12,042 bases of DNA from Verrucomicrobiota bacterium (GTDB taxonomy: Bacteria > Verrucomicrobiota > Verrucomicrobiia > Verrucomicrobiales > Akkermansiaceae). Made by a program: the position numbers and the translations under genes. The notes under the pieces were generated by a model. It was given only the letters and a program-made list of their open reading frames with translations. It searched no databases and was not told the origin of the DNA. The stretch covers positions 1-12,042 of the forward strand of contig WBXE01000057.1 of the NCBI GenBank assembly GCA_008932955.1, written 5' to 3'. Positions 1 to 6,821 of this stretch are shown piece by piece; within the stretch, counting starts at the first letter, position 1; every line of letters begins with the position of its first letter.

Positions 1-7
1 GACCCTC

Positions 8-48
8 GCCAGCAAGCTGGCTTGGGGCTGGCGGCAGCAAGCTGCCGC
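8..48. repeat. Two tandem hairpins with an AGCAAGCT core
   Basis: Two perfect palindromes follow each other just past the 3' end of the leftmost gene. Bases 8-13 (GCCAGC) pair with 16-21 (GCTGGC), and bases 31-38 (GCGGCAGC) pair with 41-48 (GCTGCCGC). Each has a 2-nt AA centre, so both share the core AGCAAGCT. No T-tract follows on either strand, so a classic intrinsic terminator is not supported. They look like a dispersed intergenic palindrome family and could still act as RNA 3'-end stabilisers for the minus-strand transcript ending at 58. Confidence 0.6.
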
Positions 49-57
49 ACTCCTAGA

Positions 58-1476
58 TCAACTCAGCAAGCGGTCGATGACGTCCTGCGCGTGGTAGGAT
101 GTGGATCCGGGCTTGAGAAAGCGTGCCACTGCCACCGCATCGTCGCCACCTGTTAGAAGCGGTTTTTCCGCGCTGCCGTCGGCTACGAGTTGGCCCAAGC
201 CGAGGGTGGACATGAGACCGTTGCAGACGCACTGGCGGCCGACGGTTTCTTCCTCTAATCCACCTTTGCGTAGGTAGTCGCCCACCGGTTCGCTGGGGCA
301 GCGGTAGCCGACGTTACCGTCGGGCTTGCGAAAGAGGTGGCGCAGATAGCCCAAATCGCAGATGCGGGTGCGGCCTTCGCCACAGACTGGGATAGTCGTG
401 TCGGGGCCACCTTGGATGATTTTAAAGGGAAAGCCCGTCGGCGAGGCCACCGGATCGGTGAACACGCGCAGCACACCGCGGCGACTGCCGTCGAGCACCT
501 TCTCTTTGAGCGCAGGATCAATGCCGGATTCCTCGCAAAACGCAAAGGCGGTACCCACTTGAATGCCCACCGCGCCGAGTGCCTGAGCTTCGGCAATTTT
601 CCCTTGATCACCGAAGGAACCCGCTAGCCAGTAGGGCAGACCTAGGCTGGCAATTTTTTCCAGATCGGCCAAATCCCGCTCGCCGTAGATCGGTTCGCCA
701 GCGGCGTCGATTTGCATGGCGCCGCGAGGTGGAGCATTGTGGCCGCCGGCGGTCCAGCCTTCGACGACGAAGCCATCGACGCGGCCGGAGGATTTGCGTG
801 CCAAGGCGATGGCCAGGGTGGCAGATGAGACGATGGCCAGAAACTTGGGTCGCTCCAATTGCTGGGCAGGAGATTGCAAGTAGTCTTCGGTATTAAATTC
901 CGTGAAATACTCCTCCGTCGCCATGGCCCCATGGACGTCAACTTTGAGCCGGGCCGCTTGGCCTAGTGCGAGTTGGTCCAAAATCCCCGGCACCGCCCGC
1001 GGGATGCCCGCCCCCATCAGAACGTAATCCACCCCTGCCAACATCGCCCCAAACAACGATGGAATGGTCGGCAGTTGGATTTTCTCCAATAAATTGATGC
1101 CGACCAAACCCGGGTGGCCGTGCTTGGCCAGGCTGACTTCGACGAAATTGGCGAGCACCGTCAGATCGAGCAAATCCCTGGATGGTTTGAGGGCATGCAT
1201 CGGCACCCCAAGAAACTTTTTGGCAGCGGATTTGCCGCCTTCGATGAAATAGCGCTTCCAGACGCGCTCGACGATGGCCGGAAACGGGAAACGCGCCGCC
1301 GCCTCCGCCATGAGGCCACCAGGATCGCCGGACTGCAGACGCCGCGCCAACAACAAGTCCAAGGCCGTACCGCTCACCACCCCCAATTGACCAGCCTGCG
1401 AAACGGCCCTAGCCAATCGCCAACTCGACACTCCCACACCCATTCCCCCTTGAATAATTATCGGTTGCACCGTCAT
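58..1476 (-). CDS. Nitronate monooxygenase / 2-nitropropane dioxygenase family flavoprotein
   Basis: The product is 472 aa. It starts with an IIIQGGMGVGVS strand-loop (residues 6-17), typical of FMN-dependent TIM-barrel enzymes of the nitronate monooxygenase/FabK/PfaD group. Further family motifs are AGGHNAPPRG at 243-252, where the His is the usual catalytic or flavin-proximal position, and GSFGDQGKIAEAQALGAVGIQVGTAF in two steps over 286-311, the phosphate-binding region. The family oxidises alkyl nitronates or, in FabK/PfaD relatives, acts on acyl chains; the substrate here cannot be told. It is longer than the usual 310-360 aa because of a C-terminal extension from about residue 345 carrying five cysteines (365, 373, 393, 416, 418). 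The ATG at 1474-1476 directly precedes the first beta strand. No good Shine-Dalgarno is seen. It is divergent from hemW. Confidence 0.82.
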   Translation of the reverse strand: MTVQPIIIQGGMGVGVSSWRLARAVSQAGQLGVVSGTALDLLLARRLQSGDPGGLMAEAAARFPFPAIVERVWKRYFIEGGKSAAKKFLGVPMHALKPSRDLLDLTVLANFVEVSLAKHGHPGLVGINLLEKIQLPTIPSLFGAMLAGVDYVLMGAGIPRAVPGILDQLALGQAARLKVDVHGAMATEEYFTEFNTEDYLQSPAQQLERPKFLAIVSSATLAIALARKSSGRVDGFVVEGWTAGGHNAPPRGAMQIDAAGEPIYGERDLADLEKIASLGLPYWLAGSFGDQGKIAEAQALGAVGIQVGTAFAFCEESGIDPALKEKVLDGSRRGVLRVFTDPVASPTGFPFKIIQGGPDTTIPVCGEGRTRICDLGYLRHLFRKPDGNVGYRCPSEPVGDYLRKGGLEEETVGRQCVCNGLMSTLGLGQLVADGSAEKPLLTGGDDAVAVARFLKPGSTSYHAQDVIDRLLS

Positions 1477-1616
1477 GCGTGCGTCGAGCTTGTAGCAGCA
1501 TCCTCGTAAAGCAAACCATTTTTTTGCCGATCTCGTGCTGGAGTCGCTTTTTCTGGTTTGACGGGGTTTTGGCGGCGGGACTTCACCTTGTCTTGGTGGT
1601 ACCGGCAGCCTGTGCT

Positions 1617-1623
1617 AAGGTGG
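1617..1623 (+). promoter_or_regulatory. Ribosome binding site deciding the hemW TTG start
   Basis: AAGGTGG lies 7 nt before the TTG at 1631-1633. No in-frame ATG or GTG gives a sensible N-terminus upstream, and this site explains why the rare TTG is used. Confidence 0.6.
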
Positions 1624-1630
1624 CGCCGCC

Positions 1631-2725
1631 TTGCTCCTCTACCTTCACATTCCGTTTTGCCATCGCATCTGCCCGTATTGCTCGTTTTACAAGCACACGC
1701 CGGGCGATACGTCGCTTGGCGCGTTCGTGGTAGCGCTCGCCAGCGAAGCGCGGCGGCGCGTGGCGCAATCCACCACCGCGCCGCGCACGCTGTACTTAGG
1801 CGGCGGCACGCCGAGCATGCTCTCGCCAAGGCATTTGCGCAGCTTGTTTGAGGCCTTGCACGCGGTGGTGGACTTTGGGGCACTTGAGGAGGTGACGCTA
1901 GAAGCCAACCCGGCCACCTTCGACGTGCGCAAGGCACGGCTGTTTCGCGAGTTAGGGGTGACGCGGGTGTCGCTGGGAATTCAATCCTTCGATGCACAGA
2001 CATTGGCGACCCTGGGTCGCGAGCATACAGCAGCCCAAGCGGTGAGGGCCGTGAACATCCTGCGCCAAGCCGACATGCCCGCAGTGAACATCGACCTCAT
2101 GTTCTCCATCCCCGGCCAATCCAAGGCCAGTTGGCAAGCCACCCTAGAGCAGGCGCTCGCGCTGCACCCCGAGCATATTTCGGCTTACAACCTCAGCTAC
2201 GAAGAAGATACCGCCTTTTTTGACGCGTTGCGCCGCGGCGAGATGCACGACGATGAGGACCACAACGCCGAGTTTTTTCATTTGGCCGACGCCATTCTGA
2301 GCACAGGCGGGTTTGATCACTACGAAACATCCAACTTCGCGAGACCCGGCCACCACTCGTTGCACAATGGCGGCTATTGGCGCGGCGAAGACTACCTCGG
2401 CCTGGGCCCATCGGCCGTCTCCACAATCGACAACGTCCGCTCAAAAAACGTGGCAGACACCGCCCGTTACATCACTCAAATCCACGCACTCGGCCACGCC
2501 ATGGTCGAAGCTGAAATACTTGATCCGGAAGCGCGCCGCTTGGAACACATTGCCCTAGGCCTGCGCACCAGCGAGGGGATTGCGCTCGACTTACTCTCGG
2601 CCGAGGCGCTGGACCGGGCAGGCCATCTGGCCACGGCTGGCTTACTGCGCATGACTGGGGAGCGACTGGTGCTTATTCACCACGGCCGCGCGCTGGTCGA
2701 TCCGATTGCCGCGGAATTGGTGTAA
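1631..2725 (+). CDS. hemW: Radical SAM heme chaperone HemW (coproporphyrinogen oxidase-like)
   Basis: The 364-aa product begins (M)LLYLHIPFC and has the radical SAM cluster cysteines C10-x3-C14-x2-C17. The residue two after C17 is Phe rather than the fourth Cys of true oxygen-independent coproporphyrinogen oxidase, which is the usual mark of HemW. Other family motifs are LGGGTPS (56-62), GIQSF (116-120), YETSNFARPG (231-240) and HNGGYW (245-250). HemW proteins bind heme and a 4Fe-4S cluster and are thought to deliver heme to membrane cytochromes; they were long misannotated as HemN. Translation starts at TTG, supported by the AAGGTGG site upstream and by the conserved N-terminus beginning right there. 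The stop is 40 nt before the isomerase gene, so a shared transcript is likely. The length is usual for the family. Confidence 0.93.
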   Translation: MLLYLHIPFCHRICPYCSFYKHTPGDTSLGAFVVALASEARRRVAQSTTAPRTLYLGGGTPSMLSPRHLRSLFEALHAVVDFGALEEVTLEANPATFDVRKARLFRELGVTRVSLGIQSFDAQTLATLGREHTAAQAVRAVNILRQADMPAVNIDLMFSIPGQSKASWQATLEQALALHPEHISAYNLSYEEDTAFFDALRRGEMHDDEDHNAEFFHLADAILSTGGFDHYETSNFARPGHHSLHNGGYWRGEDYLGLGPSAVSTIDNVRSKNVADTARYITQIHALGHAMVEAEILDPEARRLEHIALGLRTSEGIALDLLSAEALDRAGHLATAGLLRMTGERLVLIHHGRALVDPIAAELV

Positions 2726-2765
2726 CAGGGTTGCCAGGGGCTGGGGCCCGTGCTTCACTCGCCCC

Positions 2766-3308
2766 ATGTCTGACATCCGCATCACCCTTCACACCACCGC
2801 CGGCGACATCGAAGCTACCCTGTATGCCTCAAAAGTCCCCCTCACTTGCGCCAATTTCCTCAATCTCGCTCGCCGCGGGTACTATGACGGGGTGGCGTTC
2901 CACCGGGTCATTGAGGGCTTCATGCTGCAAGGCGGCGACCCGACCGAAACCGGCCGCGGTGGGCCTGGCTACAAATTTGCCGACGAATTTCATCCGGACT
3001 TGCGGCATCGCTCGCCGGGGGTGTTTTCGATGGCCAACGCCGGCCCAGGCACCAATGGCTCGCAATTTTTCATCACCACCACCGCCACTCCATTTTTGGA
3101 TAATCGCCACTCGGTGTTTGGACAGGTGACCCAGGGCCTGGAGGTGGTGGAAAAAGTCACCGGCAAGACCAACACCGGCGAACGGGGCTGCAAATTCAAC
3201 GGCGTGGGCGATAAAATCACCTCGATCACCCTCCACGACGATCCCACAGACCTGTTTGAATCGCAAAAGGATCACGTCACCCATTGGAATTCAATTCTCG
3301 ATCGCTGA
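2766..3308 (+). CDS. Cyclophilin-type peptidyl-prolyl cis-trans isomerase
   Basis: The 180-aa product is a single cyclophilin domain catalysing cis-trans isomerisation of Xaa-Pro bonds. Catalytic and binding residues are visible: FHRVIEGFMLQGGDP with R47, F52 and Q55, then MANAGPGTNGSQFFIT (89-104), then LDNRHSVFG with H115. The position of the cyclosporin-contacting Trp of eukaryotic CypA is Phe110, as in many bacterial forms. There is no signal peptide, so it is cytoplasmic. I chose the ATG at 2766 (MSDIRITLHT) because it begins the first beta strand; an upstream in-frame ATG at 2706 would add 20 unconserved residues and overlap hemW. A C-terminal tail of about 25 residues after the barrel (TDLFESQKDHVTHWNSILDR) is acidic/polar and unassigned. 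Confidence 0.93.
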   Translation: MSDIRITLHTTAGDIEATLYASKVPLTCANFLNLARRGYYDGVAFHRVIEGFMLQGGDPTETGRGGPGYKFADEFHPDLRHRSPGVFSMANAGPGTNGSQFFITTTATPFLDNRHSVFGQVTQGLEVVEKVTGKTNTGERGCKFNGVGDKITSITLHDDPTDLFESQKDHVTHWNSILDR

Positions 3309-3361
3309 ACCAACTCCCGACCTTGCCGCCCCTGCTCCCTGCCCATGGCGCGCATTCTAGA

Positions 3362-3402
3362 GGCGGTCTGTGACCGCCGCTGCGCATGGCGAGCCATGCG
3401 CA
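3362..3402. repeat. Compound palindromic element (two adjacent hairpins)
   Basis: GGCGGTC (3362-3368) pairs with GACCGCC (3372-3378) around TGT. Immediately after, TGCGCATGGC (3381-3390) pairs perfectly with GCCATGCGCA (3393-3402) around GA. The pairings are exact, the DNA is intergenic and it codes for nothing plausible. It resembles the dispersed GC-rich palindromes seen elsewhere in this window but differs in sequence. It may mark the 3' end of the hemW-isomerase transcript; no T-tract follows. Confidence 0.65.
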
Positions 3403-3545
3403 CGGCAGTCACAGCTGCGGCGGGTCAGCTCATGGGCCACGGCGACCGCAGGCCACCCCTTCTTGATGGGCTTGCCCAGATCGCTCCTCCGTGCTCACCG
3501 CAAACCCCGGTTTTTTTCGCTTGCGCTGCCGCCACTTCAGGTCTT

Positions 3546-3565
3546 TGTTCTTAGGAACACTGTTC
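3546..3565 (+). promoter_or_regulatory. LexA operator (SOS box) with a third overlapping half-site
   Basis: The sequence reads TGTTC-TTAG-GAACA-C-TGTTC. Bases 3546-3559 are a perfect TGTTC-N4-GAACA, which is the LexA-binding motif I recall being described for Verrucomicrobia, itself related to the Gram-positive GAAC-N4-GTTC box. The right half-site is then mirrored by a further TGTTC (3561-3565), making a second palindrome GAACA-C-TGTTC. The array ends 8 nt before the lexA ATG, so bound repressor would sit over the promoter or early transcript. A weak -35-like TTGCGC lies at 3521-3526 with no convincing -10. Autoregulation is inferred from position. Confidence 0.8.
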
Positions 3566-3573
3566 ACCATGCC

Positions 3574-4212
3574 ATGCAATGCCAACTCACCAACCGCCAA
3601 CAAGAAATCGTCGATTACCTCCGCATGGCCCAGCGCACCACCGGCGTAATGCCTTCAACCCGCGAAATCCAACACTTCTTCGGCTTCGCCAGCCAAACGG
3701 CCGCCATGAGCCACCTGCGCGCTCTCGAGCGCAAAGGCGTCATTCAGCGGCTCCCCGGCAAGGCCCGCGCCGTGATCTTTCCCGATGAGCTCGACCGCCC
3801 CCAAATTGTTGATATCCCCATCTACGGCCGCGTCGCCGCAGGCCGCGCCCAAGACGTCGACGCGCTGCGCGAGGGTTGCATTTCCATTGACGTGACCACC
3901 CTCGGAATTCGTCGCCCGGGTCGCACCTTTGCCCTGCGCGTGCGCGGCGATTCCATGATAGATGCGCATATTTGTAGTGGTGACACGGTCATTTTAGAAC
4001 AGCGCGAACCGCAGAAAGGTGACATTGTTGCCGCCCTAATTGATGGCGAAACCACCCTCAAGCGCTACTTACTGAACCGCAGCAAACCTTTTCTACGAGC
4101 TGAAAACCCCGCCTACCCGGATCTCATCCCCGCCTGTGAACTCATGATTCAAGGTGTTCTCGTCGCCCTCATTCGCCATGTGACCGCTGCTACCCACGCC
4201 ACTGGGTTCTGA
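3574..4212 (+). CDS. lexA: LexA, SOS response transcriptional repressor
   Basis: The 212-aa product has an N-terminal winged helix (residues 1-68; LTNRQQEIVDYL start, recognition region near MPSTREIQHFFGFASQTAAMSHL in two steps over 26-48) and a C-terminal S24 autoprotease domain. The self-cleavage bond is Ala89-Gly90 in GRVAAGR, the nucleophile is Ser127 in RVRGDSMID, and the general base is Lys163 in ETTLKRYL, so all three catalytic features are intact. LexA represses DNA damage genes until RecA filaments trigger its cleavage. The ATG at 3574 is chosen because the conserved N-terminus begins there; the frame stays open upstream to 3370 through repeat DNA, which I reject. An SOS-type operator sits just upstream. 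The gene is convergent with the TPR gene, 44 nt away. Confidence 0.95.
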   Translation: MQCQLTNRQQEIVDYLRMAQRTTGVMPSTREIQHFFGFASQTAAMSHLRALERKGVIQRLPGKARAVIFPDELDRPQIVDIPIYGRVAAGRAQDVDALREGCISIDVTTLGIRRPGRTFALRVRGDSMIDAHICSGDTVILEQREPQKGDIVAALIDGETTLKRYLLNRSKPFLRAENPAYPDLIPACELMIQGVLVALIRHVTAATHATGF

Positions 4213-4256
4213 AGCTACGGCGTGACAGGTGGCCAACCGTCCACTCCAGAGGTCGT

Positions 4257-5153
4257 TCAGGAGCGGTGAGAGCTAAGCACCTTGCGCAGGCGTTGGGCGA
4301 TGAGATCGGCCTGGGCCACTTCCCCTTCATCACGCAGAAATTCGCAATAATTGGAGGTCACCGCTTCCAGGTCGTCGGCATAATCGGCCCCGAGTCCTTC
4401 AAAGCCGGCGAGGGCTTTCTCAAAATGGCGGCGGGCCCACGAGCGATCGCCGGTTTCCAGCAAGGCGAGGGCGAGGTTGTTGTGGGATTGGGCGGTATCT
4501 GGGTGTTCATCGCCGAAGAGTTTGCGGCGGGTTTCCAGGGCCATCATGTGCATCTCGCGAGCCTGCTCATGGTATTTGGCTGCCAGATAGAGCGCACCCA
4601 GATTGTTGGATACGGCTGCGGTCTCCTCATGGTCTTGGCCGAGTTGTGCGTGGAGGATTTCCAGAGCCTTGAGAAAATACGACTCTGCGGTGTCCAGATC
4701 ATTGGTGGCTTTGGCTAGAAAGCCCAGGTTGTTGGCGAGTGCCGCCACATCTAACAATAGTGGAGGTTCGTGGCGTTCGAAGCAATTCATCGCTTCGCGC
4801 CAGTGGTCGGCGGCGCGCGCTGGGTTGTCCAGAGCGTCATGCGCCGCCCCCAACGCGGCATGCAGGCGGCCGATTTGATCTAGTCGGTCTGGGCGATTAT
4901 CCAACTGGTCGATGGCCTGGTGATAATCATCGCAGGCGGCGACGTACTCGGCGAGTTCCCGGAGCACATCGCCGCGCATTTCCAGGGCGTTGGCGAACGC
5001 ATCAATGCTGTCGAGGTTTGGGCCGAGGGTTTGTTGGGTTTTCTCGACCGCAGCACTGGCAGCATGGAGAGCCTCCTGGAGGTTACCGGAGTCACGCAGG
5101 GTCTTGAGCCGTTCGCGGAGAATGCTGATCAGGTTGGTGGTTGGGGCGTCCAT
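4257..5153 (-). CDS. Tetratricopeptide repeat protein (kinesin-light-chain-like TPRs)
   Basis: The 298-aa product is almost wholly helical and has no signal peptide or membrane segment, so it is probably a cytoplasmic scaffold. At least three 42-residue TPR units of the kinesin-light-chain type are clear at about 136-170, 178-212 and 220-254, with repeated NNLG/NNLA, A..YF/A..HF and KALE/MALE/KALA motifs and the linker GQDHEETA/GDEHPDTA. Degenerate helices cover 8-130. It has no catalytic domain, and partners are unknown. It follows recO on the same strand. The ATG at 5151-5153 is my choice; a GTG at 5187-5189 overlaps the recO stop codon as TAGTG and would add 12 residues, so coupled reinitiation there is a real alternative. 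Neither start has a good Shine-Dalgarno. Confidence 0.82.
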   Translation of the reverse strand: MDAPTTNLISILRERLKTLRDSGNLQEALHAASAAVEKTQQTLGPNLDSIDAFANALEMRGDVLRELAEYVAACDDYHQAIDQLDNRPDRLDQIGRLHAALGAAHDALDNPARAADHWREAMNCFERHEPPLLLDVAALANNLGFLAKATNDLDTAESYFLKALEILHAQLGQDHEETAAVSNNLGALYLAAKYHEQAREMHMMALETRRKLFGDEHPDTAQSHNNLALALLETGDRSWARRHFEKALAGFEGLGADYADDLEAVTSNYCEFLRDEGEVAQADLIAQRLRKVLSSHRS

Positions 5154-5188
5154 AAGATGGGGGGGCTGCAAGCGTCTTAGCAAAATCA

Positions 5189-5785
5189 CTACGGTTTTGG
5201 CGAGCCAAAACCATCGGCTGTAGCAAGTTGCTGGATGAGGGTTGGGCGGGAGGCAGGCAGCGGTCCGAGCGCCTCGCTCAGCGACTCATCGGCTTGGCGT
5301 TGGTGGTGGGCAACGCCCAGCAGGCGGGCCAGTTCCGACTCGAAGTGGCGCAATGCGCGCAGGCTGGCACCGGCATCCGTCACGTGATCGAGGGCGCGCT
5401 GCAACAAGTCGTAGAGGAGCGGTTCCGGGTGCTCGGGTTCGACGGCAAGCTCGAGGAGTTGACCAAAGTACGCCGCCAGCAGCGTCGAACTGTAGTGCTG
5501 GCGCAGCCGCTCGCGCCAATCGTGGATGGCCACGTCACGCAGAATGTGTAACTCGCCGCTGCGGGCAGGCAACCAGCACATTTCACCGCCAAAAAACAAG
5601 TCGAGCTTGCCCGCAAAGGGGCTGGCTGGCCGCCGGGCCCCTTTGGCCACGGTTTTCACCAGTCCGAGATCCTGGGTGAACCAATGGACGATGAGACTCG
5701 TATCGGTCAGGCGGGTGAGTCGCAGCACAATGGCCCGGGTGGTCTGCACACCCGCAGCTTCCGCCGGCTCGCGAGGAAAAGCCAT
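5189..5785 (-). CDS. recO: DNA repair protein RecO
   Basis: The 198-aa product has the RecO layout: an N-terminal OB-fold (about 13-90; TTRAIVLRLTRLTDTSLIVHWFT region, then LGLVKTVAKGARRP at 40-53 and GGEMCWLPARSGELHIL at 66-82) followed by a helical domain (93-160). RecO works with RecR, and RecF in some bacteria, to load RecA on SSB-coated gaps and to anneal strands. The protein is shorter than the usual 230-250 aa, and no zinc-finger CxxC pair is present, so the C-terminal region is reduced. I chose the ATG at 5783-5785 because AGGAG lies 6 nt upstream; the frame is open 28 codons further to 5869 without support. The stop overlaps a possible start of the TPR gene. Confidence 0.82.
   Translation of the reverse strand: MAFPREPAEAAGVQTTRAIVLRLTRLTDTSLIVHWFTQDLGLVKTVAKGARRPASPFAGKLDLFFGGEMCWLPARSGELHILRDVAIHDWRERLRQHYSSTLLAAYFGQLLELAVEPEHPEPLLYDLLQRALDHVTDAGASLRALRHFESELARLLGVAHHQRQADESLSEALGPLPASRPTLIQQLATADGFGSPKP
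5193..5212. repeat. 9-bp perfect hairpin at the 3' end of recO
   Basis: GGTTTTGGC (5193-5201) is the exact complement of GCCAAAACC (5204-5212) with a 2-nt centre. It lies inside the last recO codons (FGSPKP) and a few bases before the stop/start overlap with the TPR gene, where an mRNA hairpin could affect reinitiation. It could equally be chance within coding sequence. Confidence 0.35.
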
Positions 5786-5791
5786 GCAAAT

Positions 5792-5796
5792 CTCCT
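5792..5796 (-). promoter_or_regulatory. Ribosome binding site deciding the recO start
   Basis: AGGAG on the minus strand lies 6 nt before the ATG at 5783-5785. It is the clearest Shine-Dalgarno in the window and fixes recO at 198 aa rather than the longer 226-aa reading. Confidence 0.7.
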
Positions 5797-5806
5797 GCCA
5801 GCTGGC

Positions 5807-5836
5807 TGGGCATGGCTGTGGCAAACAGCCTGCCCA
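5807..5836. repeat. Hairpin in the recO leader / divergent intergenic region
   Basis: TGGGCA-(T)-GGCTGT (5807-5819) pairs with ACAGCCTGCCCA (5825-5836), a 12-bp stem with one bulged T and a 5-nt loop. It lies between the divergent recO and 5909 genes, about 22 nt upstream of the recO start. It could be a leader structure or an operator; nothing else in the sequence decides this. Confidence 0.4.
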
Positions 5837-5908
5837 TCGTGCAATATCTAGGATTGCAGCCTGCGGCAATTCATTCCATGCTGGTCTGCGCGAGCTAAAC
5901 GTCCATTC

Positions 5909-6577
5909 ATGCCGACCTTACTTTTCAGCTGTGAATATGCGACCTGTGCGGTGCCGGAAGCCTATCGGGAAATATTTCATGGGGCTGAGGAGGTAGTGGC
6001 TTCGGCTGCCGGCTGGGACCCCGGTGCCCTAAATCTAGCCCAAGGGTTCTCGATGAAATTCCGCACGCCCTTGGTCCATGGCCAACGCACTCGCCTTCTC
6101 ATCGATCTGGATGCCGCCGGGGACGCCCGCTGGAGTCGCTATTCCAAAAGCATCCCAGAGGCCGGCCGCCTCAAGCTCATTGAGCGGGAAGACGTGGCCT
6201 ATCGCAGCTCACTGCGTCAGCGCATCGCAGAGGACTTGCGCCGCCATTCAACCATGTTGCATGTGATGGTGCGCACGGTGGACGACCCGGCAGGGCGGGT
6301 GCTAATGGAATCGTTTGCGGTCGCCGGCTTGGGCGAAAGCCTGGCCGCCGCCTGGCGCAGCGAGTTGCTGCCATTGGGTTTGGATGTAAGCCACCGCAAG
6401 GGGGTGACAGACTCGGCGCTGGCTGCCGATTTGGGCCTGGAGTTTCCGGCGCAGCGCTACGGCTTGCTGCGTCTGAAGGTGGCACAGTCGTTTTTTCTCG
6501 AAGGCCGCCCACGGCGCTGGGATGCCCTCAAAAAATCCCTCTTCGAGTCTCTCGCCGCGGTGTGCGCCGAAGCATAA
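5909..6577 (+). CDS. Diverged N-formylglutamate amidohydrolase family protein
   Basis: The 222-aa product keeps the outline of the N-formylglutamate amidohydrolase family: LLFSCEYATCAVPEAY (4-19, matching the family's CEHASN-VP start), GWDPGALNLA (35-44), a TPLVHGQRTRLLIDLD stretch (53-68), AYRSSLRQRI (97-106), LHVMVRT (117-123), and a C-terminal YGLLRLKVAQSFF (184-196). The family hydrolyses N-formyl or related amides using a bound metal. Several positions are altered here: the His of CEHA is Tyr10, the second His of HxSVHS is Arg122, and the LELEVNQ acid is not kept. It may therefore be inactive or act on another substrate. There is no signal peptide. It is divergent from recO by 123 nt and is the only gene on its transcript before 6822. 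The ATG at 5909 begins the first strand. Confidence 0.65.
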   Translation: MPTLLFSCEYATCAVPEAYREIFHGAEEVVASAAGWDPGALNLAQGFSMKFRTPLVHGQRTRLLIDLDAAGDARWSRYSKSIPEAGRLKLIEREDVAYRSSLRQRIAEDLRRHSTMLHVMVRTVDDPAGRVLMESFAVAGLGESLAAAWRSELLPLGLDVSHRKGVTDSALAADLGLEFPAQRYGLLRLKVAQSFFLEGRPRRWDALKKSLFESLAAVCAEA

Positions 6578-6584
6578 AAGACCC

Positions 6585-6622
6585 AAGATAGAAGACCGCT
6601 GCGCTGAAAGATAGAAGATCGC
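6585..6622. repeat. Pair of 15-bp direct repeats
   Basis: AAGATAGAAGACCGC (6585-6599) recurs as AAGATAGAAGATCGC (6608-6622), 14 of 15 identical at a 23-bp period. It lies in the 244-nt gap between the 5909 and 6822 genes, starting 8 nt after a stop codon. The rest of that gap (6623-6821) shows no gene or clear promoter. Confidence 0.5.
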
Positions 6623-6821
6623 GGCCCTCCTAGATACGACCAGATTTGCTGTGGGATTGCCGGCCATGGAAGTTCCGCGGGGCAAGCCAAGGAAGCCACT
6701 AGCCGCATGGGAAAAATCGGGGTCAAGTCATCACGGAAAAACTGACTGCGCAGAAATTGTATTTCCATTTGCTGAGCAGGCACTGCACCTTGAGCCGCTC
6801 ATCCCACCGCTCTCGCCAGCC

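Noticed and set aside
2706..2765. Upstream in-frame ATG extending the isomerase by 20 residues
   Set aside because: It overlaps the hemW end, the added residues match nothing in cyclophilins, and MSDIRITLHT at 2766 is the natural domain start.
3501..3517. AAACCCCGGTTT followed by T's as an intrinsic terminator
   Set aside because: The stem is only 5 bp with a 2-nt centre, too weak and sterically strained to support a terminator.
3370..3573. N-terminal extension of lexA
   Set aside because: The 68 added residues are encoded by the palindromic repeat and the LexA operator; LTNRQQEIVDYL at the 3574 start is where LexA proteins begin.
5786..5869. Longer RecO start
   Set aside because: The ATG at 5783-5785 has an ideally placed AGGAG, while the extra 28 residues are unlike RecO and cover the leader hairpin.
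6651..6821. Longer start for the HEAT-repeat protein
   Set aside because: It would place 57 residues before a convincing signal peptide.
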